Positions 43,672 to 51,641 of a DNA stretch of 64,000 nt are shown here, piece after piece. The stretch spans positions 834,001 through 898,000 of the forward strand of contig NZ_CP092334.1 of NCBI RefSeq assembly GCF_018595685.2, written 5' to 3'. The number at the start of each line of letters is the position of its first letter. The stretch's first letter is position 1. The notes under the pieces were generated by a model that was not told where the DNA came from, did no database searches, and saw nothing but the letters and a program-made list of their open reading frames with translations. The position numbers and the translations under genes were made by a program. Source of the stretch: Flavihumibacter rivuli (lineage in GTDB: Bacteria; Bacteroidota; Bacteroidia; Chitinophagales; Chitinophagaceae).

Positions 43672-44979
43672 ATGAAAAGCAATATCATAAAATATACTAC
43701 CATACTTACCCTGGCAGTTGTGGCAATGGCCACAACTTCCTGTAAGAAGGATTTCACTGACCCTTCCCGGCCTTCCGAAGAACAGGTGTTCAGCAGTCCC
43801 GCCGGCCTGACCGGTGTTTGTGTCGGATTGCAGAGGACCTATTCCCTCAGCAGGGCAAGTTCATTGTACAACCTTGTTACCACCACAGGTTTGGTGACCA
43901 GGGAATTGAGGCTGTTGAATGCGGGTAACCTCCCTGAAGACCAATTGAACAGGGGTGGTACCGCAGTAGATGGAACCAATACCATGCTGGCAGGTCTCTG
44001 GACGACCAGCAATAAGATCATCTACGATGCTGATAAAGTGATCGAGAACGCAAACAATCTGAGTGATAAAGGATATGCAGCCGGATTGATCGGCTATGCA
44101 TCCATCTTCAAGGCACTTTCCATCGGGGCAATGTCAATGTACTGGACCGATGTTCCGGAAGGAAATGGCGTTAATGTAGGATTTGTTACAAGGGCACAGG
44201 GTTTTGACCTGGCCATTGCAACCATCGATAACGCACTTGCCGCTATAGCCGCTAATACACCTCCTGCCAACTTCAATAGCAGTATCCCGGCCGGACTTGA
44301 TATCGTAAATACCCTGCAGGCCTTAAAGGCACGTTTTTCCCTGTTCAATGGGAAGTATGACCAGGCATTGGCTGCTGCTAACCTGGTTGACCTGACCAAG
44401 CGGTCAACCATGAATTTTGAGGCAGCAAACCCCAATCCGATCTTCGATGTACACACGTCCAACTTCAACGTTTGCCAGCCCCTGGATTCAACCATGGGTT
44501 TGCCTGTTGGACTGGCTCCTGACCTGGCCGACAAGCGGGTGCCATTTTATATGATCTTGAGTGGTTCAAGCGCAGCCCGTTTCAAGATCAATGGATTCGC
44601 CCAATTGGCCAATTCAGCCTATCCCATTTACCTGCCGGGTGAAATGACCCTCATCAAGGCGGAAGCACTTGCCCGTAAAACAAGCCCGGACCTGGATGGT
44701 GCATTAGTTGAATTGAACAAGGTGGTGACCAAGAAGGCCAGTGGTGACCCGTTTGGGGTGGGGGCTGACCTTCCGGCAATTGCGGGACCATTGACCGCTG
44801 ACCAATTGTTGCAGGAGATCTACCGCAACCGTTGCGTTGAATTGTATATGAGTGGATTGAAGCTCGAGGATATGCGTCGCTTTGGTCGCCCCAATACGGA
44901 GCGCAGCCGCAACTTCATGCCTTATCCATTCAGGGAAAGGGATAACAATCCCAATACCCCTGCGGACCCCGCATTCTAA
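43672..44979 (+). CDS. SusD/RagB-family outer-membrane lipoprotein
   Basis: This 435-residue lipoprotein (Cys24 in TTSCKKDF) has the helical SusD/RagB fold: DADKVIENANNLSD (TPR-like helices), LQALKARFSLFNGKYDQALAAANL, PIYLPGEMTLIKAEALAR and IYRNRCVELYMSGLKLEDMRRFGR. It forms the ligand-capturing lid of the SusC channel at the cell surface. It is shorter than carbohydrate-binding SusD (~550), which is common for peptide- or small-ligand types. Cotranscribed with susC; a strong terminator follows. Confidence 0.95.
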   Translation: MKSNIIKYTTILTLAVVAMATTSCKKDFTDPSRPSEEQVFSSPAGLTGVCVGLQRTYSLSRASSLYNLVTTTGLVTRELRLLNAGNLPEDQLNRGGTAVDGTNTMLAGLWTTSNKIIYDADKVIENANNLSDKGYAAGLIGYASIFKALSIGAMSMYWTDVPEGNGVNVGFVTRAQGFDLAIATIDNALAAIAANTPPANFNSSIPAGLDIVNTLQALKARFSLFNGKYDQALAAANLVDLTKRSTMNFEAANPNPIFDVHTSNFNVCQPLDSTMGLPVGLAPDLADKRVPFYMILSGSSAARFKINGFAQLANSAYPIYLPGEMTLIKAEALARKTSPDLDGALVELNKVVTKKASGDPFGVGADLPAIAGPLTADQLLQEIYRNRCVELYMSGLKLEDMRRFGRPNTERSRNFMPYPFRERDNNPNTPADPAF

Positions 44980-45001
44980 TGGATCAGTTTTGGTGTTATA
45001 T

Positions 45002-45034
45002 AAAAGAAGCCGCTGTAAAGCGGCTTCTTTTTTT
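45002..45034. terminator. bidirectional terminator between susD and bioA
   Basis: AAAAGAAGCCGCT-gtaa-AGCGGCTTCTTTT with further T residues on the plus side. The minus-strand T run is available to bioA, although its stop lies at the edge of the hairpin. Confidence 0.88.
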
Positions 45035-46323
45035 TAAAACTTCATGAGTATTTCACAAATGCATTCTTCCAGCAAGGCTAATTCCCTATCACTAATACAG
45101 TAGGGCGGCATCAGGTATACCGTATTGCCAAGTGGTCTGATATAGATGCCTTTTTCCATGGCCATCCGCGTAACAACAGGGCTGACCTTATTAAGGTACT
45201 CATCCTTGCCGGAACTGATCTCGAAAGCCAGGATGGTACCTAGTGCCCTTGGGTTTTTGATCGGGGCTTCATTATTGGTGGCCATTGCCTGCAAACGGGT
45301 GAGGAATCGTATGTTGCTTTCCGTTATCCTCCTGATACCCTGGATAGCTGCTTCTTCCTTCAAAAGTTCAAGACTGGCCAATGCGGCCGTGCAGGCCAAT
45401 GGATTGGCAGTGAAAGAATGTCCATGGAAAAAGGTTTTCAACCGGTCATCGGTTACGTATGCCTGGTAGATGAAATCGGCACAGGCAGTAACGCCCAGGG
45501 GCATTACGCCACCTGTCAGTCCTTTTGATAAACAGATGATATCGGGTTGTTCTTCCATGTATTCACTGGCAAACAATTTACCTGTCCTGCCAAAGCCGGT
45601 CATTACCTCATCGGCAATACAGATGATGGATTTCGACCTTGCTTTCCGGATCAGTCTTTCCAACCATTTGGCCTCATACATCCTGATGCCCCCTGCTCCC
45701 TGGACCAGTGGTTCATAAATGAATGCTGCTATACCATCACCCTCCCGGTCAATGATGGCCTCGAGGGATTCGATATTGCCCTCCTCAGGTGTATCTATAA
45801 AGACCACTTCAAAAAGCAGGTCATGGAAGGCCAGTGTGAAAACACTCCGGTCACTTACGCTCATGGCCCCGAAAGTGTCACCATGATAGGAGTTGCGAAA
45901 GGCAAGCAGTTTCTTCCTGCCATTGCTTTCCCTTCCTTCCTTATTCCACCAGTACTGGATAGCCATTTTCATGGCTACTTCTGTTGAGGTGGAACCATTG
46001 TCCGAATAGAAGACCCTTGATAACCTTTTGGGGAGGATGGAGAGCAGCGCCTCCGCAAGGCGGATAGCCGGCGCATGGGTAAACCCGGCAAAAATGATAT
46101 GTTCAAGCTTGCTGGCCTGCTGGAATAGCGCTTTGGCAATATAGGGATGGGCGTGGCCATGAAGGTTGACCCACCAACTGCTGATCGCATCAAGATACCT
46201 GTTGCCCTTCTCATCGATCAACCAGACACCCTCCCCACGTTCAATGAAAATTGGATCGTCCATATCCTTTTGGGGGGTAAAAGGATGCCAAATACAATTT
46301 CTGTCCTTTGATAACCAGTTCAT
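45034..46323 (-). CDS. bioA: adenosylmethionine-8-amino-7-oxononanoate aminotransferase
   Basis: This 429-residue class III aminotransferase matches BioA: IWHPFTPQKD near the start, the SSWW substrate motif (48-51) that distinguishes BioA from other class III enzymes, GSTSTEVAMKM, DEVMTGFGRTG (Asp239) and the PLP Lys267 in CLSKGLTGG. It makes 7,8-diaminopelargonate from KAPA using SAM as amino donor in biotin synthesis. No other bio genes are in the window. Confidence 0.94.
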   Translation of the reverse strand: MNWLSKDRNCIWHPFTPQKDMDDPIFIERGEGVWLIDEKGNRYLDAISSWWVNLHGHAHPYIAKALFQQASKLEHIIFAGFTHAPAIRLAEALLSILPKRLSRVFYSDNGSTSTEVAMKMAIQYWWNKEGRESNGRKKLLAFRNSYHGDTFGAMSVSDRSVFTLAFHDLLFEVVFIDTPEEGNIESLEAIIDREGDGIAAFIYEPLVQGAGGIRMYEAKWLERLIRKARSKSIICIADEVMTGFGRTGKLFASEYMEEQPDIICLSKGLTGGVMPLGVTACADFIYQAYVTDDRLKTFFHGHSFTANPLACTAALASLELLKEEAAIQGIRRITESNIRFLTRLQAMATNNEAPIKNPRALGTILAFEISSGKDEYLNKVSPVVTRMAMEKGIYIRPLGNTVYLMPPYCISDRELALLEECICEILMKF

Positions 46324-46406
46324 TGGGCAAAACTAGGGGATAGCAATCGAATAAATGGGCTGGGATGGCATCTACCTGTGATCTGGTCATTCCGAGTTCC
46401 TGGTTG

Positions 46407-46435
46407 ATTGGGGATGGTATTTGTCCCTCCCCAAT
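46407..46435 (-). other. hairpin in the bioA upstream region
   Basis: ATTGGGGA and TCCCCAAT form an 8-bp perfect stem with a 13-base loop, 84-112 bases upstream of the bioA start. No BirA-like operator was recognised. Confidence 0.35.
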
Positions 46436-46552
46436 AGCCTTAACATGTGGACCTTTCCTCATATTGCCACTGGTCATTATATATGTCCCGAAAATAATTT
46501 TTAACTATTACGCAACGCACCGTGATGGTAATTTGTCAGCTTTTACGACGAT

Positions 46553-47134
46553 ATGACCAACGAACGCCAACTGGTGAAAGATTGTCTCAAGGGGAAACCT
46601 GCAGCGCAAAAAGCGCTGTACGAGCAGTTCGCTGCCCAGATGTTGGGAGTATGTTACCGCTATACCAAGTCCATGGCAGATGCTGAGGATGTGTTGCAGG
46701 AGGGAATGGTGAAGGTCTTTACCTATCTCCACCAATACAGGGGAGATGGCGACCTGGGAGCCTGGGTCCGGAGGATCATGGTTACCACCGCCATCAATTA
46801 CCTGAAGAAGAATAGCCGGTACCAATACGACCTTTCCTTTTCCGCAGACAACCAGGCATACCTTCACCCGGTTTCGCAGGAGAATCCTGAGTTGAAACTC
46901 AATGCGAAAGAATTGGCTGATATGATCCGCCAATTACCCCCAGGTTACCAAACCATCTTCAACCTCCATGCTGTGGAAGGCTACACCCATGTTGAGATCA
47001 GTGCCATGCTGGGTATCCATGAGGGAACTTCCCGTTCCCAGTACCTGCGTGCGCGTAACTTACTGGTTAGCTGGATAAAAAAAGAAAATGAGTCAATTGA
47101 ATCAAATAAATTAGCCCACTATGCCCGGTCATGA
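46553..47134 (+). CDS. ECF-type RNA polymerase sigma factor
   Basis: 193 residues with sigma-70 region 2 (LYEQFAAQMLGVCYRYTKSMADAEDVLQEGMVKVFTYL, then GAWVRRIMVTTAINYLKK) and region 4 (LPPGYQTIFNLHAVEGYTHVEISAMLGIHEGTSRSQYLRARNLL). It lacks regions 1.1 and 3, so it belongs to the ECF group. The next gene starts 14 bases before its stop and begins with an anti-sigma-like cytoplasmic segment, so the pair is probably translationally coupled. No FecI-type TonB partner is nearby. Confidence 0.93.
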   Translation: MTNERQLVKDCLKGKPAAQKALYEQFAAQMLGVCYRYTKSMADAEDVLQEGMVKVFTYLHQYRGDGDLGAWVRRIMVTTAINYLKKNSRYQYDLSFSADNQAYLHPVSQENPELKLNAKELADMIRQLPPGYQTIFNLHAVEGYTHVEISAMLGIHEGTSRSQYLRARNLLVSWIKKENESIESNKLAHYARS

Positions 47135-48767
47135 TTTTGAAAAAGCCGTTCAGGAACGATCCCGGGAATTGAGGATCGAACCATCCCCCGCCGTGTGGGA
47201 GGCTGTTTCGCATCAGCTGGAACAAAAACGCCGAAGGAGGGGCCTGGGATGGCTTTTCTTCGGGATGGTCCTGCTGTTGGGAACAGGAGGGGTTTGGTGG
47301 TGGATGAATGGGAACAAGACTGTTGATGGACAAATTAGCCTTGGACAGGGAATCCAGGGTGCCCTGGGCAAGAGCTTAAATGAAGCGAAGAAGGGTACTG
47401 GGGTAAGTGTTGCCCCTGTTGGTGCGGAAACCCCTTCCCTGGAATCAGGCACAGCCAGGTCTTCTTCACCAACTATCAAGGTTAACCCCCTTCTTCAGGG
47501 TTCGAATGCAATACCCGCAAAAGCACAATCCAATAATACTGGGAGAAGTCCTTTATTAGTAAAGTCCCAAGCTGTTGCCAAGGCTGCTCAGGATGAAAAA
47601 GAAAATACCCGTACCAACACATCTCTGCACGACGTTCCGGATTTATCTTCTGTAAGCAGTACTACTGGTGAACAGGATTTGGGCAGGGGAGTTGAAGGTC
47701 AGCAAGCTTACCGCCAGCCTGGAAAGAAAGGTAGCGGCGCTGCACCGGTTCAGGTTCTTACTGGAACAGGTAAAGGCGATCAGCTTGCATCGGGGGCCAA
47801 TCCACCAATACCTGGCCATAATCAATATAACGGTTCCCTTCCCAATAGCCAGAAGGGACTGGTGATTGGTCAGGTTAATGACCGTCCTTCAGGGGAAACA
47901 AGAAATGCTGAAGCATGGGATAAGGATTACAGTATCGCCATAGGTTTGCCTACAGCCGCTGTAGAAGCAAAGATCGATAAGGGGGGAATGAAGGAAATGT
48001 CCAGCTACCTTAATGAGCCGGCAAGCAAGCAAAATGACAAAAAGGCCACTTCCAGTAAATGGCAACCCTCCATCCGCCTTGCAATTGGCGGAACTGCATT
48101 GCAGGAAGGTGTTTTGGAGCAGTACAGTTCCATGGCCAATGAGTACCTGAATCCTGCTTTCGTGCCAGGTGTCCTTGCCGGAATCCAGCGCAGGCCCTCT
48201 GAAGTTAAAGTGGGTCCTTCCATTCAGTTGGGAGCCGGTCTGGAACGAAAACTTGGAAAGAAGACCGGGATAGCAGTAGGCATACAATATGCCTATGTTT
48301 CCAATAAAATAAGCATTGGTAACAAGGTAGACAGTTCCCTTTTGCTGTTTAACCAACGCCAGCAACAGGTTATGGTTGCCAATGCCTATTATGGTGCCGG
48401 TGACAATGGGAAGGACCATTATAACCGCTATCACTTCATCCAATTGCCGGTTGATTTCTATTGGAACTTCGACAGGAAACAAAGGTGGTCATGGAGTACG
48501 GGTTTTTCTTTGGGATACCTGGTTGGAGCGGATGCCCTCCAATACAATTACCAGGGCGGTATCTATTATAATGACAATAGCAACCTGAAAAAATTCCAGG
48601 CGGGTATACAGACGGCAGTTACCTATAAACTGTTCGATTCCAAAGGCCTCAACCTTGCGGTTGGTCCCACTGGCCAGTATATCCTTACCTCAATGGATAA
48701 GTCCAATGTGCACAAGCATTTCCTATTTATTGGATTGGGTGCCAAATTGAACTGGAACAGGAAATAA
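47121..48767 (+). CDS. anti-sigma-like cytoplasmic segment fused to an outer-membrane beta-barrel
   Basis: 548 residues. Residues 1-40 are cytoplasmic, with the pattern PSPAVWEAVSHQLEQKRRRR that in Bacteroidota often precedes a TM helix in genes next to ECF sigma factors. Residues 41-61 form one TM helix, and the KRRRR before it predicts N-in topology. Residues ~62-310 are a low-complexity Gly/Ser/Gln/Asn linker. Residues ~311-548 form a PorT-like beta-barrel with alternating strands ending in a C-terminal aromatic-rich strand (HFLFIGLGAKLNWNR). One polypeptide could thus span inner membrane, periplasm and outer membrane. The gene overlaps the sigma gene by 14 bases. Anti-sigma function is inferred from position and pattern. 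Confidence 0.82.
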   Translation: MPGHDFEKAVQERSRELRIEPSPAVWEAVSHQLEQKRRRRGLGWLFFGMVLLLGTGGVWWWMNGNKTVDGQISLGQGIQGALGKSLNEAKKGTGVSVAPVGAETPSLESGTARSSSPTIKVNPLLQGSNAIPAKAQSNNTGRSPLLVKSQAVAKAAQDEKENTRTNTSLHDVPDLSSVSSTTGEQDLGRGVEGQQAYRQPGKKGSGAAPVQVLTGTGKGDQLASGANPPIPGHNQYNGSLPNSQKGLVIGQVNDRPSGETRNAEAWDKDYSIAIGLPTAAVEAKIDKGGMKEMSSYLNEPASKQNDKKATSSKWQPSIRLAIGGTALQEGVLEQYSSMANEYLNPAFVPGVLAGIQRRPSEVKVGPSIQLGAGLERKLGKKTGIAVGIQYAYVSNKISIGNKVDSSLLLFNQRQQQVMVANAYYGAGDNGKDHYNRYHFIQLPVDFYWNFDRKQRWSWSTGFSLGYLVGADALQYNYQGGIYYNDNSNLKKFQAGIQTAVTYKLFDSKGLNLAVGPTGQYILTSMDKSNVHKHFLFIGLGAKLNWNRK

Positions 48768-48819
48768 TCTGGTGCAACGAAAGTTTGCGGATCAGGCTCA
48801 TAATACAAACTACTGTTAT

Positions 48820-50064
48820 ATGAGACCGATCCGCAAATTGCTTTTATGGGTCGTGGTGAGCCCATTCCTGGTATTGTCTTCATGTATGAAAGACAAGATT
48901 ACAAGGACCTACCAGATTGCAGTTCCTGTAATAGCCGATAAATCGGCAGTGCTGGCCAGCATCAAGGCTTCGCCTTCGGTCATGCCCTCCAACACGGGAA
49001 AGATCTTCGTTTACGGCCGCTATATCTTCATGAATGAACCCGGTAAAGGAGTTCATATGATCGATAACCTGAACCCGGCAACCCCAAAGTTCCGCGCTTT
49101 CATTCCTGTTCCCGGTAACTATGACATTGCAGTCAAGGGGAATATTTTGTATGCCGATATGCACACCGACCTGCTGGCTATAGATATCACTGACCCTTTA
49201 ATGCCCGAATTAAAAAAAGTAGTGGCCGATGTTTTCCCTGACCGCAGGTACCAAATGGGTTATTTTGTTGATACCAACAAGGTTATTGTTGGGTGGAATG
49301 TTAAGGATACTACGGTAAAGGTTGGGGATGAACTGAATGCCATTCCGGGATGGGGCTGCGTAAACTGTTTAATGGAATTGGGAGGGAATTCAAATGTCAG
49401 GTCTGCTACTGGCCAGGCTGGTTCCATGTCAAGGATGGTCATAGTAAATGATCACTTGTATTCCGTAAGCAATTCCTATTTGTCCGTACATGACATCAGC
49501 CAGGCTGCTGACCCGGTGAAGCAGAATGGTATGTATTGGGGAGGGGACCTGGAAACACTCTTCCCCTTCAAGGATAAGCTATTCATAGGTTCAGCGAGTG
49601 GGCTGCTGATCGCAGATATTTCCAATCCGGTACAGCCCACTATGACTGGGGTATTTGCGCATGCCCGTGCCTGTGACCCGGTGGTGACCGACGGGGAGAA
49701 GGCTTATGTGACCCTTAGGAGCGGGAATTTTTGTGCCGGAACGATCGATCAGTTAGATATTGTTGATGTAAAGAATGTGAATGCTCCCTTCCTGATCAAG
49801 ACCTATCCCATGTTCAACCCGCATGGCCTGGGCCTGAAAGGAAACTTCCTGTACCTCTGCGACGGGGATGATGGGTTGAAAGTGTATGATGTGACCCAAT
49901 CCAATGCCATCAGGTTGGTTGAGCAGTTGAAAATGGAAGATGCGTATGATGTGATCATCCAGGATAACCTGTTGTTGTTGGTGGCAGGAAAAGGACTATA
50001 CCAATACCAGCTCCTTGCAGATGGCAGGTTGAAATTAATAAGTGTGTTCACTATTCATTCCTAA
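48820..50064 (+). CDS. LVIVD-repeat lipoprotein
   Basis: About 414 residues from the ATG at 48820, which gives a lipobox (LVLSSC). A GTG 48 bases earlier is in frame but lacks a signal. The mature protein has LVIVD-type propeller repeats: GNILYADMHTDLLAIDITDPLMPELKKV, DHLYSVSNSYLSVHDISQAADPVK, DKLFIGSASGLLIADISNPVQPTM, GEKAYVTLRSGNF, GNFLYLCDGDDGLKVYDVTQ. Such beta-propellers bind proteins or ligands at the cell surface. It follows the fused anti-sigma/barrel gene after 52 bases and may be its outer-face partner. Confidence 0.87.
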   Translation: MRPIRKLLLWVVVSPFLVLSSCMKDKITRTYQIAVPVIADKSAVLASIKASPSVMPSNTGKIFVYGRYIFMNEPGKGVHMIDNLNPATPKFRAFIPVPGNYDIAVKGNILYADMHTDLLAIDITDPLMPELKKVVADVFPDRRYQMGYFVDTNKVIVGWNVKDTTVKVGDELNAIPGWGCVNCLMELGGNSNVRSATGQAGSMSRMVIVNDHLYSVSNSYLSVHDISQAADPVKQNGMYWGGDLETLFPFKDKLFIGSASGLLIADISNPVQPTMTGVFAHARACDPVVTDGEKAYVTLRSGNFCAGTIDQLDIVDVKNVNAPFLIKTYPMFNPHGLGLKGNFLYLCDGDDGLKVYDVTQSNAIRLVEQLKMEDAYDVIIQDNLLLLVAGKGLYQYQLLADGRLKLISVFTIHS

Positions 50065-50076
50065 ATCCATTCTGCC

Positions 50077-50646
50077 ATGGCTAAGAAATGGGTGCTATTG
50101 TTTCTTTTCGTTGGGGTCTGCCTGTTGGTTCAGGCGCAACCACGTCCTGTCTTCCAGTCGCGCAACCTGGTGGGGATACTGGCTGCGGAAAAAGAGAATG
50201 CCTTTGAAATGCATACGGTCAATGGAATCCGGTGGAACAATTGGGCAGTTGGTATCGGACTTGGGTTTGACGGTTACCGGTTTCAAAGTATCCCGGCCTA
50301 CCTATCGCTGGCCAGGTATTTCCAGCTTAAAAAGAATTGGGTCTATATCATTGCGGATGGCGGCCTGAATTTCCCTTTGGAGAAAAGTTCAGCGCCTTCC
50401 ATGGATAACTGGTTTGATTCTAACGAATTTAAACCTGGCAGTTATTTCAGGGGCGGACTGGGCTACGCTTTCCAACTGTCCAAGCCCGGGAAAGCCATAT
50501 TGATGGAACTAGGGTACAGTTATAAAAGGATCCGTGAAGAACAGGTCAAGGTCCTTCCCTGTATTAATCCCCCCTGTCCCCAAACCACTGATAAATTGAA
50601 TTATGACTTTAATCGCTGGTCGATCCGCCTGGGTTACCAGTTATAG
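50077..50646 (+). CDS. small outer-membrane beta-barrel-like protein
   Basis: This 189-residue protein has a signal peptide (MAKKWVLLFLFVGVCLLVQA-QP) and about eight amphipathic strands (WAVGIGLGFDGYRFQSIPAYLSLARYF, WVYIIADGGLNFP, YFRGGLGYAFQL, AILMELGYSYKRI), ending in RWSIRLGYQL with a C-terminal Leu. The layout suits an OmpW/OmpX-sized barrel. I do not recognise a named family. It starts 12 bases after the LVIVD lipoprotein stop, completing a four-gene operon with the sigma factor. Its 3' end overlaps the convergent queG by 38 bases. Confidence 0.78.
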   Translation: MAKKWVLLFLFVGVCLLVQAQPRPVFQSRNLVGILAAEKENAFEMHTVNGIRWNNWAVGIGLGFDGYRFQSIPAYLSLARYFQLKKNWVYIIADGGLNFPLEKSSAPSMDNWFDSNEFKPGSYFRGGLGYAFQLSKPGKAILMELGYSYKRIREEQVKVLPCINPPCPQTTDKLNYDFNRWSIRLGYQL

Positions 50647-51580
50647 TTGGCTTGTCCTGCAGGAAGTGGATGTTCCTCAAAATCCCCTTGTATTTGCTGC
50701 GTTTCAGGGGGGAATGGCGGAATAGTTTGCGGAAACCTTCTTCCCCCAATTGCTCCCATTCCCCACTGCCCATATTCAGCAATTCAGGGATAGGGGAGAA
50801 AGCGGGTTCCTTGGTGGGTTGGGAGAATCGGTTCCAGGGACAAACATCCTGGCAGGTGTCGCATCCAAACATCCAGTTGTCAAACTTCCCCTTCATGTCA
50901 GCAGGGATCAGGAGGTCCTTGAGCTCAATGGTAAAATAAGAAATGCACCTGCTGCCATCAATGACTTTTTCATCAAGGATGGCACCAGTAGGACAGGCGT
51001 CTATGCATTTGCGGCAAGTCCCGCAATAATCTTTCGCATAAGGGTCATCGTAATGCAATTCAAGGTCAGTAATGAGGGTAGAGATAAAGAAAAAGGAACC
51101 AGCTTGCTTATGGATGAGGTTGCCATTCTTCCCGATCCAACCCAGGCCGCTGCGTTGCGCCCAGGACCTTTCCAGTACAGGTGCGCTGTCTACAAAACCC
51201 CTGCCTTCCACATTACCTGCTATCTCCCTTATCCGGAACAGGAATTCCCTGAGTTTAGCCCTGATGACTTCATGGTAGTCCATGCCGTAAGCATACTTGG
51301 CGATCCTGGGTCCCCCTTCCTGCTGCTGTTGCTCCGGGAAATAGTTCATGAGGAGGGTGATCACTGACCGTGCACCTGGAACCAGCTTTGTAGGGTCGAT
51401 CCTTAGTTCGAAGTAATTCTCCATGTATTGCATGGAACCATGGTATCCTTTGTTCAGCCATTGCTCCAGGCGACGGGCATCATCCTCCAATGGCATGGCC
51501 CGGGCGATCCCGCAATGGGAAAAGCCCAATTCCATGGAAATCTGCTTGATTTTTTGGGTTATGGGTAAAAAATCCGTCAA
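50609..51580 (-). CDS. queG: epoxyqueuosine reductase
   Basis: About 323 residues from a TTG at 51580, which gives the usual N-terminal helix (ITQKIKQISMELGFSHCGIA). Another TTG at 51625 is in frame, and the first ATG (51535) would remove conserved residues. It shows the cobalamin-binding core and two 4Fe-4S clusters: CGTCRKCIDACPTGAI, the RCISYFTIE cysteine, and CDTCQDVCPWN. YGMDYHEVI and SGLGWIGKNGNLI are also QueG motifs. It reduces epoxyqueuosine to queuosine in tRNA, using B12 although the organism may need to import it. Its 3' end overlaps the convergent barrel gene. Confidence 0.93.
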   Translation of the reverse strand: MTDFLPITQKIKQISMELGFSHCGIARAMPLEDDARRLEQWLNKGYHGSMQYMENYFELRIDPTKLVPGARSVITLLMNYFPEQQQQEGGPRIAKYAYGMDYHEVIRAKLREFLFRIREIAGNVEGRGFVDSAPVLERSWAQRSGLGWIGKNGNLIHKQAGSFFFISTLITDLELHYDDPYAKDYCGTCRKCIDACPTGAILDEKVIDGSRCISYFTIELKDLLIPADMKGKFDNWMFGCDTCQDVCPWNRFSQPTKEPAFSPIPELLNMGSGEWEQLGEEGFRKLFRHSPLKRSKYKGILRNIHFLQDKPTITGNPGGSTSD

Positions 51581-51641
51581 AACACGGTATTTGAATTTGC
51601 AAATATCTGCTATTTTTCTCCCCAACTAAGCCATCAACCTC

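Noticed and set aside
40525..44979. Complete polysaccharide utilisation locus
   Set aside because: Only susC and susD are present. No glycoside hydrolase, lyase, hybrid two-component or ECF/FecR regulator is adjacent.
46324..46552. BirA-type operator between bioA and the sigma gene
   Set aside because: No TTGTAAACC-like dyad was found; only an unrelated 8-bp hairpin.
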